DNA of 64,000 nt from an uncultured Gammaproteobacteria bacterium (GCA_937139475.1 CAKZQF010000112.1:1-64000); one strand, 5' to 3'; shown: positions 44,686-54,727, counted from the first letter of the stretch. Numbers and translations are program-made. The notes: a model not told the origin generated them from the sequence alone.

Positions 44686-46644
44686 ATGTTTAAAGACAAT
44701 GCATTGCTGGCGCAATTAAAACAAGATATCCAAGAAACACTGCCTAAAGTAGAGGGCCGCGTTAAAGCCACCGACAAAAACTATGGCTTTTTGGAAGTAG
44801 ATAAAAATAAGAGCTATTTTATTGCGCCGCCAAACATGAAAAAAGTGATGCATGGCGATATTATCGAAGCGACTATCAGTAGTGAGAAAAACAAAGAGCA
44901 AGCCACACCTGTCTCTTTAGTCACCCCTGCACTAACTACATTTATAGCCCAGATCACCAAACAAAATAACAAGTTAGTTTTAGTGCCGCCAGCACCATAC
45001 AAGGGGCCTGCGCTGCCCAGCCAAATCGAGACAGCGGGTAAATATGGCGAAGGTGATTATGTGCTTGCACGACTAGCTAATCACCCTTTAAACGCCAAAG
45101 AAAACAGCAACAGCCGACCAATGGCAAAAGTTGAATCTTTAATTTGTAAGCACGATGACAACAGTGCACCGTGGCTCGTGACATTGGCTAAATACAAACT
45201 ACAGGGTCTGGACCTGGCAAGTAAAGCACCTGTGCAATCGAATCCATGGGCGATTAATGATCATGGCTATGTTAGACATGATCTTAACGACCAACTATTT
45301 TTTACCATCGATGGCGAGTCAACGTTAGATATGGATGATGCGGTAAGCATCAGCTTGCTTGAAAATGGCCATTGGCAACTTAAGGTAGCCGTAGCTGATC
45401 CTTCGGCATATATCGACATCGGTGATGAAATTGACAATCAGGCTCGTTCACGCGGTTATACTCACTATTTACCGGGCCAGCACATCACCATGCTACCGGA
45501 AGACCTAAGCCATGACCTGTGCTCTTTGCGTGAAAACCAGCAACGTCCCGCACTTGTTTGTACCATGGAAATCACCCCGCGCGGTAAACTGTTAGACAAT
45601 GCGCAATTTTGTTTAGCCATGATAACCTCTAAAGCGAAACTAAATTACGCTCAGGTTGCTCAGTTTCTTAGTGGCGAAAGCCAATGGCAGCCTAGCGAAG
45701 CCATCGCGCAAGCATTAGCATGTTTAAATGACATGGCTTTTGCCCGCAGTGTGTGGCGGGCTAAAAATACCCAGCTGTTCGATGCACAGCCTGATTATCG
45801 CCTCGTGCTAAATCAAGATAAAAAGATTGAAGAGGTGATAGTTGAGCATCAAAATGTGGCTCGTAATATCATTGAAGAAGCGATGTTATGTGCTAATTTC
45901 AGCGCAGGAGCATTACTGGCAGCGAACCAATCAACCGGTGTATTTAACACGCACCCGGGCTTTGAACCAGAAAAAGCGAACAAACTATCAACCCTGCTTG
46001 CTGAGCACGGTTATATCTATCACCCAGAGCATTTGCTAACGACCGAAGGCTTTTGTCAGCTCCAGCGTGAACTCACTTCACGCAACGACAATTACTTCGC
46101 TGCGCGCCTGCGCAAATTCCAGCTCTATGCCAATATTTCGGATATGCCTGAGCCCCATCACGGACTTGGCGTAGCGCAATATGCAACGTGGACTTCACCA
46201 ATAAGAAAATTTGGCGATTTACAAAACCACCGATTAATCAAATCGATTTTGCACAGTGATTTTAACGCGCCAACAATCAGCTTGTCAGACGTTGAGTTAC
46301 TAAAAGAGCAACGTGATAATCAACGCATGGTTGAACGTGATGTAAATAATTGGTTGTATCTTGATTATCTTGCTGATGATTTAATAAATCTGTCACAATT
46401 CGACGCTAAAGTATTCAATATTAATCGCGGTGGTTTAATGGCAAAAATACAATGCAATGGCGCTGTCGTATTCTTACCACTAAACAATCTGACCAAAGAC
46501 CGCAAAGGGTCTAAAATCGATACCGAACTTGGGACGATCACCATCAACGATCAGGTCGCTTACCGCTTAAATGATACAATCACCCTGACACTTAGCGATT
46601 TAAATTCTGAAAAATTAAGCATTACCGGAAAAGTTATTCTATGA
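44686..46644 (+). CDS. rnb: Exoribonuclease II
   Basis: A 652-residue RNB-domain 3'-5' exoribonuclease. Seen: N-terminal cold-shock-like domain ([20 protein letters not shown]), RNB catalytic motif [15 protein letters not shown] near residue 206 with the metal-binding Asp residues, [17 protein letters not shown], and the S1 domain at the end. The start at 44686 ([14 protein letters not shown]) matches E. coli Rnb; a TTG six bases earlier is unlikely. The last four bases overlap the GAPDH gene (ATGA). Confidence 0.96.
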   Translation: MFKDNALLAQLKQDIQETLPKVEGRVKATDKNYGFLEVDKNKSYFIAPPNMKKVMHGDIIEATISSEKNKEQATPVSLVTPALTTFIAQITKQNNKLVLVPPAPYKGPALPSQIETAGKYGEGDYVLARLANHPLNAKENSNSRPMAKVESLICKHDDNSAPWLVTLAKYKLQGLDLASKAPVQSNPWAINDHGYVRHDLNDQLFFTIDGESTLDMDDAVSISLLENGHWQLKVAVADPSAYIDIGDEIDNQARSRGYTHYLPGQHITMLPEDLSHDLCSLRENQQRPALVCTMEITPRGKLLDNAQFCLAMITSKAKLNYAQVAQFLSGESQWQPSEAIAQALACLNDMAFARSVWRAKNTQLFDAQPDYRLVLNQDKKIEEVIVEHQNVARNIIEEAMLCANFSAGALLAANQSTGVFNTHPGFEPEKANKLSTLLAEHGYIYHPEHLLTTEGFCQLQRELTSRNDNYFAARLRKFQLYANISDMPEPHHGLGVAQYATWTSPIRKFGDLQNHRLIKSILHSDFNAPTISLSDVELLKEQRDNQRMVERDVNNWLYLDYLADDLINLSQFDAKVFNINRGGLMAKIQCNGAVVFLPLNNLTKDRKGSKIDTELGTITINDQVAYRLNDTITLTLSDLNSEKLSITGKVIL

Positions 46645-47660
46645 GTATTAAAATAGGTGTTAACGGCTTTGGCCGTATGGGGCGATTATCCTTTCGCGTT
46701 TTATGGGCAATGCCTGAAATAGAAATTGTGCAAATTAATGATCCTGCGGGAGATAGTGAAACACTAGCGCACTTACTTAACTTCGACTCAATCCATGGAC
46801 AGTGGCAACACAACGCCAGCGCAACAGACAGCGGCATGGACATTGACGGAAAGCAGGTTGCTATCTCCCATAACACCACCATTGAAGATACCGACTGGCG
46901 CAATTGCGATATCGTGATTGAAGCGTCTGGCAAGTTCAAATCTAAAGCCACTTTAGCCCCTTATTTAGCCCAGGGCGTCAAACGTGTTGTCGTTAGCGCA
47001 CCAGTAAAAGAAGACGGTGTACTTGATGTGGTCATGGGGGTGAACGATCACCTATACGAGCCAAACCAACATCAAATCATTAGCGGGGCTTCGTGTACCA
47101 CCAACTGCTTAGCACCGGTAGTTAAAGTATTGCAGGAGCACATTGGTATCAAGCATGGCAGCATGACCACAATTCATGACATTACCAATACCCAAACTAT
47201 AATCGATGCCCCGCACAAAGACTTGCGCCGTGCCCGCGCCTGTGGAATGAGCCTTATCCCCACCACAACGGGCTCGGCTACCGCGATAACTCACATATTC
47301 CCTGAGTTAGCTGGCCGCTTAAATGGTCATGCTATCAGGGTTCCATTGACCAATGCCTCAATCACAGACTGTGTCTTTGAAATGGAGCGCGCGACAACGG
47401 TTGATGAGTTAAATGGGTTATTTGAGCACGCTGCAAAGAATGAGCTAAAAGATATTTTGGGCTATGAATCTCGCCCGCTGGTTTCAATCGATTATCGCAC
47501 TGATCCCCGTTCATCAATTGTCGATGCACTATCAACCATGGTGATCAATGATACGCAGGTTAAACTCTACTTGTGGTATGACAATGAGTGGGGTTATGCC
47601 AATCGCTTAGCTGAGCTCGCTTTAAAGATTGCATTAATCGATGCTAACTCCCAGCAATAG
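46641..47660 (+). CDS. Glyceraldehyde-3-phosphate dehydrogenase, ArsJ-associated type
   Basis: A 339-residue NAD-dependent dehydrogenase. Seen: [15 protein letters not shown] (Rossmann loop), catalytic Cys in [12 protein letters not shown] near residue 152, catalytic His in [10 protein letters not shown] and [14 protein letters not shown]. The text around it ([24 protein letters not shown] and [19 protein letters not shown]) resembles the GAPDH subtype that sits beside arsJ and makes 1-arseno-3-phosphoglycerate for export. No arsJ or arsR is near it here. It overlaps rnb by four bases, so it is co-transcribed with a ribonuclease. Subtype by resemblance from memory; erythrose-4-phosphate dehydrogenase (Epd) and glycolytic GapA are less likely. 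Confidence 0.85.
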   Translation: MSIKIGVNGFGRMGRLSFRVLWAMPEIEIVQINDPAGDSETLAHLLNFDSIHGQWQHNASATDSGMDIDGKQVAISHNTTIEDTDWRNCDIVIEASGKFKSKATLAPYLAQGVKRVVVSAPVKEDGVLDVVMGVNDHLYEPNQHQIISGASCTTNCLAPVVKVLQEHIGIKHGSMTTIHDITNTQTIIDAPHKDLRRARACGMSLIPTTTGSATAITHIFPELAGRLNGHAIRVPLTNASITDCVFEMERATTVDELNGLFEHAAKNELKDILGYESRPLVSIDYRTDPRSSIVDALSTMVINDTQVKLYLWYDNEWGYANRLAELALKIALIDANSQQ

Positions 47661-47695
47661 CAACATGGGCCAACAGCGCTAAAACAATACGTATT

Positions 47696-47756
47696 ATACC
47701 AATCAGACTAAGTTTATTCCCACTCAGAGTGGGAAATTACTTTATCTGATTGGTAT
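47696..47756. mobile_element. Short MITE-like palindromic element, 61 bases
   Basis: ATACCAATCAGACTAAGTTTATTCCCACT at the left and its imperfect inverse at the right, with the central hairpin CCCACTC-A-GAGTGGG. It has the same ends as the 159-base element at 32267-32425 and looks like its internally deleted form. It lies 36 bases behind the GAPDH stop and may also act as a terminator. Confidence 0.75.
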
Positions 47757-47959
47757 TAGTTACTGCCAACTACTGGGCATTCACCTTAATCGATGGTGCC
47801 CAGCTGATGTTGCTACTTCTTTATTTTGCCAATTAAGGTTACGCACTGCACACATTGCTCTGCCATGCTTGTTTCATGCAACCTTTGGCGTGCTTACCAA
47901 AACTAAACGTTATGCCAGCTCCACAAACAGAAACCATTGCCACTGAATAAGTAACTGTT

Positions 47960-48169
47960 TTATAAAAATGCAGCTTCTAGCGCATCCAAGGCATGCTCTT
48001 GATCAAACTCACCGATTTGACGCAATAATTGACGCTGCTCCTTAAGCCGCTCAATTTGACGCCAGCATGACTTGTTTTTATTTCCTTTGCCACCACGTTT
48101 GATGGTTGGCTGACTGTGTTGATATTGATCTGCGTTTTCATAGCTATCAAGCAAATTTAATGTTTTCAT
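47960..48169 (-). CDS. DUF3545 family small protein
   Basis: A 69-residue basic protein with KRGGKGNKNKSCWRQIERLKEQRQLLRQIGEFD in the middle (residues 24-56). This Lys/Gly-rich segment leading into a helix is the DUF3545 pattern of gammaproteobacteria; the function is unknown. GAGG lies seven bases before the ATG. The gaps on both sides (about 200 and 170 bases) hold no other gene. Confidence 0.82.
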   Translation of the reverse strand: MKTLNLLDSYENADQYQHSQPTIKRGGKGNKNKSCWRQIERLKEQRQLLRQIGEFDQEHALDALEAAFL

Positions 48170-48342
48170 TGTAGTGCCTCATTTATCAATTCCCCATCAC
48201 AATAAAGTCACTAAATGACAATTTGGTGAATCTAAGGTTACAAATAAATTAAACAGAAATCGTGAATATTAACCTTTGTGTCAAGTTGACATGCTATGAT
48301 CAATATATACCTGAGCTACTTGGGTATTTATTTGGAGGATTA

Positions 48343-50013
48343 ATGACTTATTCGCTTTACCTAGCTCACATCAATGACACGCATTCACACTTCGAGCCTT
48401 CTCTCATTCATTTTTCGCTCGACATAAAGCAACAACAAGTAAAATTTGATGCCTACTGCGGGGGTTATGCCGCGATTGAAACCGCAGTCACCAAGCAAAA
48501 GGAAATTGCAGAAAAACAAGGCGACTTATCACTATTTTTGCACGCAGGAGATAGCTTTCAAGGCAGCTTGTATTTTAGTCGTTTTAAAGGCGAGGCTAAC
48601 TCGCATTTACTCAACCTACTTCAACCCGACGCGATGACTATTGGTAATCATGAGTTTGATTTAGGCAACACTCCGGTGGCAAATTTTATCGAGAAAGTGT
48701 CCTTTCCTGTGCTGGCAGGCAACATGGATTTAAGCCAAGAAGATCAGGAAAAAGAAGCGCCACTACGCCCCTTAAAGAACCTGCTACGCTATGATAACCA
48801 ACAAGCTATCGCACAATATATGTTAAAACCCTTGGCCGATAAACAACTGGCTATTTTTGGTGTCACCATTGATCAAATGGCTAAAATTGGTTGCCCCGAC
48901 CCTGATTGTATATTTCTAAATGCGATCAAAATCGTTAGAGCGACGATTGCCCACTTACATGCTAAAGGCATTGTTCACATCGTGGTATTAAGCCATTTGG
49001 GACATCAGGGAGACTTTGAGTTAGCTGAGCAGGTGGATGGAATAAGTATTATCGTTGGTGGGCATTCCCACACCCTGTCAGGCGATTTTAGCGAGATAGG
49101 CATAGCCTCTACCGAGCTACCGCAGCAGTTCGTCAATAAAACGATTATCCTACACGCAGGTAAGCATGCCGAATCAATCGGGCTGCACAAGATTGAGTTT
49201 GATGAGCAAGGCTACGTCACTAAACAAACAGGGGGCACTTCATTTCTAATTAGCTCCACTTGGCAGGAAAATGCTCAAGAGGCGCCGTTAGAGCGACATC
49301 AAATAGAAGCAATCGACCGCTACATTCAAAATAGTCCATTATTTTTACGTGTTGGCGAAGATCAATACATCAATCAAATCATCAACAGCCAGTATCGACC
49401 GGCCATTGCTAAGATGCGTAAGAATATTATTACGCAGCTCAAAGAGCCACTTCAACATACCAGACTGCCAACACCAGAACTGCCGCAAGGTAGTGAAATA
49501 GCTCCCTTAGTGAGCGAAGCGTTTTATCACAGTGCTAATCGTGATATGCCAATAGATTTTGCCCTGCATAATGCCGGCGGTGTAAGAGTGTCGCTAAAAA
49601 GTGGCCCATTAAGCGAAGCTGACATCTGTGGCCGTTTGCTTCCGTTTGAAATTCATATTGTTAGCTACGACATCTATGGCAAGGATTTGTACTTAGCTCT
49701 GGAAGGTGCGATTGACAATGCCACCAATAACGGGGTTGTCGGCACCGGCGATGGCAGCTACCCCTATTGCCATAACCTACGATTTACTTACCAAGCCGAT
49801 AAACCACAAGGTTCAAGGCTAACAACCATTGAAGTAAAACGAGACGATGCTTGGCAGCCACTTGAAAAGTATGAAATATACCGTGGTGTATCTTCTGCCT
49901 ACACCATTGCTGGAAAGGAAGGCTATGACGCTATTTTAAGTTCCTGGCGCCATTTTGAACACCCGATAAGTATGAGCGATGCGTTTATGGATTTTGCTAA
50001 AAACTTAGCCTAG
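48343..50013 (+). CDS. 5'-nucleotidase/UshA-like metallophosphoesterase
   Basis: A 556-residue two-domain phosphoesterase. Metal motifs: HINDTHSHF at residue 9, GDSFQG, TIGNHEFDLG, LSHLGHQGD and GGHSHTL; the C-terminal substrate domain has HNAGGVR and GDGSYPYCHNLRFTY. Unlike UshA there is no signal peptide from the start at 48343, which has GGAGG four bases before it; an upstream in-frame ATG at 48262 adds 27 residues without a convincing signal. So it is probably cytoplasmic, as in YfkN/YunD-like members. Monocistronic. Confidence 0.88.
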   Translation: MTYSLYLAHINDTHSHFEPSLIHFSLDIKQQQVKFDAYCGGYAAIETAVTKQKEIAEKQGDLSLFLHAGDSFQGSLYFSRFKGEANSHLLNLLQPDAMTIGNHEFDLGNTPVANFIEKVSFPVLAGNMDLSQEDQEKEAPLRPLKNLLRYDNQQAIAQYMLKPLADKQLAIFGVTIDQMAKIGCPDPDCIFLNAIKIVRATIAHLHAKGIVHIVVLSHLGHQGDFELAEQVDGISIIVGGHSHTLSGDFSEIGIASTELPQQFVNKTIILHAGKHAESIGLHKIEFDEQGYVTKQTGGTSFLISSTWQENAQEAPLERHQIEAIDRYIQNSPLFLRVGEDQYINQIINSQYRPAIAKMRKNIITQLKEPLQHTRLPTPELPQGSEIAPLVSEAFYHSANRDMPIDFALHNAGGVRVSLKSGPLSEADICGRLLPFEIHIVSYDIYGKDLYLALEGAIDNATNNGVVGTGDGSYPYCHNLRFTYQADKPQGSRLTTIEVKRDDAWQPLEKYEIYRGVSSAYTIAGKEGYDAILSSWRHFEHPISMSDAFMDFAKNLA

Positions 50014-50115
50014 CCTACTACGCTAAGTTCATAAAATGTTACATAAATACGATTCCATTTTGACATCGTAAAATCGATACTCGTAGCACTTAATTGTCAA
50101 TCCACAGGATGTAAA

Positions 50116-50871
50116 ATGAATAAGTTACTTTTACCATTAGCAGTATCAAGTGTGTTAATTAGCGGCTTTGCACAAGCCGATAGCCTTTCTAGCGGCATCA
50201 AGGCTGCAATGAAATCGGAAATTCGTAGCGAAAAAGAAACCATGCGCGACCGTAACCGCAAGCCAGTTAGAACACTTGAGTTTTTTGGTATCAAAGACGA
50301 TATGAAAGTCCTGGAACTTATTCCTGGACGCGGTTGGTACACTAAATTACTGGCACCGGCCTTGGCAGAAAAAGGACAATACTACGTCAGTATCGGTACT
50401 TCGCGCGTGAGCAAGAATGTACTTAACCAAGCGGGGTTTGAAAAAGCAAAAGTACTTAGCCCTAAAACCAATATGAGCTACAACAAAGAGCTTGGCGGTT
50501 ACCAACTCAATGACATCAACTTTGATGTATCAACGCTCGATGCTGTCCTTACATTTCGTAATTACCATAACCTGACAGAAGAGTCTCGTAAACGCTTAAA
50601 CAAAGCGGCTTATGATGCATTGGCACCGGGTGGGATTTATGGTGTGATTGATCATACACGTCGTCACATGCAAAAAGATAATGATGAAAATGGGCGTCGC
50701 TTTGATCCCGTTTTAGCGATTAAAGAGATTGAACAGGCAGGATTTGATTTTGTCGATTATTCAAATCTACATTATCGCGCCGATGACGAGCTACGCTACG
50801 AAGTGGGTCGTAAAACAGTGACTGGTAATACCGATCGCTTTACTTTCTTATTTAAGAAGCCGGCAAAATAA
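50116..50871 (+). CDS. Exported class I methyltransferase-like protein (COG4798-like)
   Basis: A 251-residue protein with a cleavable signal peptide (about residues 1-21, SGFAQADS) followed by a Rossmann methyltransferase fold: motif I MKVLELIPGRGWYTKLLAPAL near residue 73, LDAVLTFRNYHNL near residue 140 and LAPGGIYGVIDHTRR near residue 167. The Pro-Gly-Arg-Gly loop replaces the classical Gly-x-Gly-x-Gly. The family is predicted only; S-adenosylmethionine is not known to be available in the periplasm, so what it does there is unclear. Confidence 0.78.
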   Translation: MNKLLLPLAVSSVLISGFAQADSLSSGIKAAMKSEIRSEKETMRDRNRKPVRTLEFFGIKDDMKVLELIPGRGWYTKLLAPALAEKGQYYVSIGTSRVSKNVLNQAGFEKAKVLSPKTNMSYNKELGGYQLNDINFDVSTLDAVLTFRNYHNLTEESRKRLNKAAYDALAPGGIYGVIDHTRRHMQKDNDENGRRFDPVLAIKEIEQAGFDFVDYSNLHYRADDELRYEVGRKTVTGNTDRFTFLFKKPAK

Positions 50872-50876
50872 TACGA

Positions 50877-50928
50877 GCTTACCCATTCAGGTAAGCATCA
50901 AGTGACTAAACAACAGTGTTTAGTCACT
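50877..50928. terminator. Two consecutive hairpins between convergent genes
   Basis: GCTTACC/GGTAAGC (50877-50896) is followed by AGTGACTAAACA/TGTTTAGTCACT (50901-50928, 12 pairs, four-base loop). No strong T-run; probably a bidirectional transcription barrier. Confidence 0.55.
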
Positions 50929-50936
50929 GCCAAGAC

Positions 50937-51404
50937 TTACTCTACCACCAACTCCATCGGCGTAAAGCTAATCCCATGACGAGTCTGTAACTCATCTGTT
51001 GTTGTAAATCCCCAACGTTGATACACAGGTAAGGCATAAGAGGTAGAGTTTAAGGTAAACTTTTCCGTTTGACCTTGCTTGATACTTTCGCGACTAATTG
51101 TATCCCACAACTGTCTGGCGATGCCTTTATTGTGATGGTCTTTATCAACAAACAAATGAAACATGTGACGAAAATCTTTAATCGCAATCACGCCAATGAC
51201 TTCGTGATTAGCGATGGCCACCATGTATCGAAATCCTTGCTCCATATACTCGCGTATCGCTTGCTCTGTTACGGCATTCAAAAAGAAAACCAAACCATCC
51301 CCTTCAAAGTCATCATTTAATAATGATTTAGCGTTGCGAGAGATCAGTGCGCTTATCTCAGCGCAATCTGTAATGGTGGCTTTCCTAATCGTAATCTGTT
51401 GCAC
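50937..51404 (-). CDS. GNAT-family N-acetyltransferase
   Basis: A 155-residue acetyltransferase. Seen: IRKATITDCAEISALI at the N-terminus, central strand VAIANHEVIGVIAI, and the acetyl-CoA loop HLFVDKDHHNKGIARQLWDTI near residue 90 (Q/R-x-x-G-x-G/A pattern, here HNKGIA), followed by ALPVYQRWGFTTTDE. The acceptor is unknown. Convergent with the exported methyltransferase-like gene. Confidence 0.88.
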   Translation of the reverse strand: MQQITIRKATITDCAEISALISRNAKSLLNDDFEGDGLVFFLNAVTEQAIREYMEQGFRYMVAIANHEVIGVIAIKDFRHMFHLFVDKDHHNKGIARQLWDTISRESIKQGQTEKFTLNSTSYALPVYQRWGFTTTDELQTRHGISFTPMELVVE

Positions 51405-51512
51405 AAACTGCCTCCTTTTCGTTGCAAAGTTGACCCATCATAATACAAATGGATCAAAATTTCCATGTAACCACTAGACTAAAGTATGAAGATGATCATT
51501 TGGCTACGCCAA

Positions 51513-51547
51513 CAAAAAAGCCCCCGCAAGAAGCTTGCGAGGGCTTT
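51513..51547 (-). terminator. Terminator of the dapA-bamC operon
   Basis: On the minus strand AAGCCCTCGCAAGCTTCTTGCGGGGGCTTTTTT forms a stable GC stem with a T-run. It begins about 15 bases after the bamC stop. Confidence 0.9.
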
Positions 51548-51561
51548 TGGTAAGCAATTTA

Positions 51562-52650
51562 TTAAAGCTGCTTTTGACCTAAGATCCGATTAAAGGCAGG
51601 ATACATCTCAGCAATCTTTTCAGCTGAGAGTTTTTGGCCCTGAGCATCTAATACGCTTAATAGACTCGCTTTATCACTAGGCTTTAAGATAATTTGATAC
51701 TTTTCATCTTCAGTTAGCTTAAGCGGCGCAATGCCTTCCTCATCACTTGAAAAGAGTCCAGACCAAAAGCCAGTATCCACTTCTTCAAAATGAGTGTAAT
51801 AAGTATTTACTGTTTTATCGCGGTCATCGATAACAAAGCCAAGCTTTGGTAGCACGATTGCAAGCTTTTCCCAAACCAGGTTAAACGATGAGTTAACCTT
51901 ATAAACAGAATCGTTACTCTCATCAAAGCTCATTTCTGTTACCAAGCCTGCTTTTGCTTTAACACGATTGGCCAGTATCTTTTTGTTATGCTGCATGTAA
52001 ACGTGAGATAGCAGCTTATTTAGCATTCTTATCTCGTAACGACGCTTAGCAAACTTATTTAGTTCAACACTCTCGCCTTGCTCACTATGCTCAGTCAACG
52101 CAACATTTACCGTTGCTCGATGTCCTTGAGGATCAACAGCCAGGTTAAATTGATACTGCTGACTTAGCGCATACTCTTCTTCTAAGCCAAAGATTAATTT
52201 GAAGTATGGATCTGACTCAATCTGGCGAGTTGTTAGCTGTTGCCCTTCACGGCTTAAGCCAACACCATAGTTATTCTCGTTAACGAAAAGATTAATCTTC
52301 GCCCATAACTCATCTCTAAATGCAGCTTCAGATAAGAATGATTCAAAAACTACTTCAGCTTTATCGGCGGTGTTACTTGTTAGAGAGTTAGGTGCAACAG
52401 GCATAACCAACGCCGGTGCGCGCGTATCGAGTTTACGACCGACCAACGCTTTATTGGCGTCTGCTCCCAGCTCAGGAATTTTATAATGATCATTGCTAGC
52501 TATCGGCGTCAACCCTTCTGGCAATACATACTCTTGACTAGGTTCTTGCTCTAGATATTTAAAATTACCGCTAGCCTGATGGCGCTCAGAAAAGCTGCTA
52601 CAACCAGATAATACGATACCGCCACACAGGGCAATATAAAGCTTTCTCAT
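51562..52650 (-). CDS. bamC: Outer membrane assembly lipoprotein BamC
   Basis: A 362-residue lipoprotein with the lipobox VLSGCSSF near residue 16 and two helix-grip domains; it is an accessory part of the BAM complex that inserts outer-membrane proteins. Seen: an N-terminal unstructured lasso (QEPSQEYVLPEGLTP) and the C-terminal YQIILKPSDKASLLSVLDAQG typical of NlpB. The start at 52650 has GGAG five bases before it and gives a correct signal peptide; the frame is open to 52680. It follows dapA as in E. coli. Confidence 0.93.
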   Translation of the reverse strand: MRKLYIALCGGIVLSGCSSFSERHQASGNFKYLEQEPSQEYVLPEGLTPIASNDHYKIPELGADANKALVGRKLDTRAPALVMPVAPNSLTSNTADKAEVVFESFLSEAAFRDELWAKINLFVNENNYGVGLSREGQQLTTRQIESDPYFKLIFGLEEEYALSQQYQFNLAVDPQGHRATVNVALTEHSEQGESVELNKFAKRRYEIRMLNKLLSHVYMQHNKKILANRVKAKAGLVTEMSFDESNDSVYKVNSSFNLVWEKLAIVLPKLGFVIDDRDKTVNTYYTHFEEVDTGFWSGLFSSDEEGIAPLKLTEDEKYQIILKPSDKASLLSVLDAQGQKLSAEKIAEMYPAFNRILGQKQL

Positions 52651-52669
52651 TTGATCTCCGTTATTTTTA

Positions 52670-53551
52670 TTATAATACACGCGCTTGTTTCATCGCGTTT
52701 AACAACTGCTCATGGTACGGCGTTGATAATTCGATTAATGGTAAGCGAAGGAATCCATCATTTAATAAATTCATTTGCGCCAAACACCACTTAACCGGAA
52801 TTGGATTCGCTTCAACAAAAAGGTTGTCATTCAACCCTTGCAGTTGTTGATTAATTGCTTCGGCCTGTGCACGCTCTCCTTTTAGTGCGTGTATACACAT
52901 CTGACTCATCAGCTTTGGTGCAACGTTATTGGTTACTGAAATAACGCCATCACCGCCTTTAAGCATAAACTCCATGCCCGTTGCATCGTCACCACTAAAG
53001 GTGAGGAAGCTATCGTCACACAGGGCTTTGATTTCATCTAAGCGGTTTAAGTTCCCCGTTGCTTCCTTAACACCGATAATATTTTCAACTTTTGCTAACT
53101 CGGCAATCGTTTCAGGCAGTAAATCACAGCAAGTACGTCCAGGCACATTGTACAAAATCTGCGGTACATCAGTTGATGCAGCAATCGCTTGATAATGTTT
53201 AATTAAGCCCGCTTGTGGCGGCTTGTTGTAATATGGAGTAACACCGAGCATCGCATCAACACCAATTTTGTTTTGCATTTGGGTTAATTCAATGGCTTCA
53301 GCAGTAGAGTTAGAACCATTACCACCAATAATTGGAATGCGACCGTTAGCAAAGCGAACAACCTGCTTCACAACTTCCATGTGCTCTTTCATAGACAAGG
53401 TTGTCGACTCGCCGGTTGTACCAACAGCAACAATACCGTGAGTGCCCTGCTCGATATGAAATTCAACCAGTTGTTCTAGGTTTTGGTAATCTATTTCGCC
53501 GTTAGCTTTTAATGGTGTTACTAACGCAACAATACTGCCTGAAAACATCAC
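52670..53551 (-). CDS. dapA: 4-hydroxy-tetrahydrodipicolinate synthase
   Basis: A 293-residue TIM-barrel lyase that condenses pyruvate and aspartate semialdehyde for lysine and peptidoglycan synthesis. Seen: VGTTGEST near residue 43, [17 protein letters not shown] near 105, the Tyr in YNVPGRT and the Schiff-base Lys in IGVKEATGN near residue 161, and [13 protein letters not shown]. Two ATG codons begin the frame (53551 and 53548). First gene of dapA-bamC; divergent from gcvR. Confidence 0.97.
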   Translation of the reverse strand: MMFSGSIVALVTPLKANGEIDYQNLEQLVEFHIEQGTHGIVAVGTTGESTTLSMKEHMEVVKQVVRFANGRIPIIGGNGSNSTAEAIELTQMQNKIGVDAMLGVTPYYNKPPQAGLIKHYQAIAASTDVPQILYNVPGRTCCDLLPETIAELAKVENIIGVKEATGNLNRLDEIKALCDDSFLTFSGDDATGMEFMLKGGDGVISVTNNVAPKLMSQMCIHALKGERAQAEAINQQLQGLNDNLFVEANPIPVKWCLAQMNLLNDGFLRLPLIELSTPYHEQLLNAMKQARVL

Positions 53552-53718
53552 TTACATTCCTCCAAAAATAATGTCAGTCATAGTACGGATCACAGCTAAT
53601 AAACTCAAGGAATTAATCGCCTTATAGCCTTACTATGTTAAAATGTTTGCAAAATATTAACCCACGCTGAAGCGATAGATTAACTAGTGTGTTAATTTCA
53701 ATCAAATAGAGTAAGTTC

Positions 53719-54249
53719 ATGGCAAATTTTTTAGTTGTAACCGCTATCGGCACAGACCGACCAGGTATCGTTAATGAACTAACCCAATTAGTAATGCAAA
53801 CTAATTGCAACATTGTCGATAGCCGACTTGCTGTCTTTGGTAATGAGTTTACCTTAATTTTGCTATTAAGCGGCGAATGGAATGCCATCACCCGCTTTGA
53901 AAATGACCTAAGTATTCGCAGTGCGCAACTCGAACTTATTACACTAATGAAGCGCACCAGTGAGCATGAACTAGTTAACTACACCACGCAAATGTTAATT
54001 AAGCTTGATGGCCAGGACGCGCCGGGCTGTATTGGTCAGTTCACCCAATACCTCGCAGAACAAGGTGTCGACTTATCAAGTTTTCGTACGAAAGCCAAAA
54101 GTGGCTATCAACAAATTCAAATGGTGATCAATTTAAATGACACTGTTGACTTGCTCGACCTAAAGCAGCATTTTACTGAGTTAGCCGGGCAACTAAATTT
54201 AACTATTCGCTTTGAACAACTCGAGCAAAGCGAACTCAAGGAGCAGTAA
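53719..54249 (+). CDS. gcvR: Glycine cleavage system regulator GcvR
   Basis: A 176-residue protein with two ACT domains (VVTAIGTDRPGIVNELTQLV near residue 6, and LIKLDGQDAPGCIGQFTQYL near residue 93). In E. coli it binds GcvA and represses gcvTHP. Gene order dapA (divergent)-gcvR-bcp is the same as in E. coli. Its stop is immediately followed by the bcp start (TAAATG). Confidence 0.93.
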   Translation: MANFLVVTAIGTDRPGIVNELTQLVMQTNCNIVDSRLAVFGNEFTLILLLSGEWNAITRFENDLSIRSAQLELITLMKRTSEHELVNYTTQMLIKLDGQDAPGCIGQFTQYLAEQGVDLSSFRTKAKSGYQQIQMVINLNDTVDLLDLKQHFTELAGQLNLTIRFEQLEQSELKEQ

Positions 54250-54714
54250 ATGAATACATTAAAAGCTGGTGATAAAGCGCCACAGTTTAGCCTACTAGAT
54301 AAAGACGACAACGAAGTAACCTTGGCGCAATTTGAAGGTAAAAAAGTGCTGGTTTACTTTTACCCAAAAGCGATGACACCAGGCTGTAACGTGCAAGCCC
54401 AGGGTCTACGCGACATAAAAAGCGAATTAGATGCACTAAACGTTGTCGTGCTAGGCATTAGCCCAGACGCCACCAAGCGCCTAGTCAAATTCACTGACAA
54501 GTACGAACTAAACTTTACCCTACTTTCAGATGAAGACCACGCCATCGCCGACGCTTTTGGCATTTGGGGCCTTAAAAAATTCATGGGTAAAGAATACGAC
54601 GGCATCCACCGCACCAGCTTTATGATTGACGAGTCAGGCGTTATCGAACACGTCTTTAACAAGTTCAAAACCAAAGAGCATCATCAAGTAGTGTTGGATT
54701 ACCTTAACCAATAA
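54250..54714 (+). CDS. bcp: Thioredoxin-dependent peroxiredoxin Bcp/PrxQ
   Basis: A 154-residue peroxiredoxin reducing hydroperoxides. The peroxidatic Cys is in KAMTPGCNVQAQ near residue 46. The residue five positions later, Cys in E. coli Bcp (VQAC), is Gln here, so the usual resolving Cys is missing and the enzyme should work by a one-Cys mechanism with an external reductant. Other motifs, LSDEDHAIADAFGIWG and GIHRTSFMID, match the family. Co-transcribed with gcvR without a gap. Confidence 0.95.
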   Translation: MNTLKAGDKAPQFSLLDKDDNEVTLAQFEGKKVLVYFYPKAMTPGCNVQAQGLRDIKSELDALNVVVLGISPDATKRLVKFTDKYELNFTLLSDEDHAIADAFGIWGLKKFMGKEYDGIHRTSFMIDESGVIEHVFNKFKTKEHHQVVLDYLNQ

Positions 54715-54727
54715 TCAACAGTGCGAA

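Noticed and set aside
46634-46951. A 105-residue minus-strand frame inside the GAPDH gene
   Set aside because: It is antisense to a strongly conserved gene with all GAPDH motifs.
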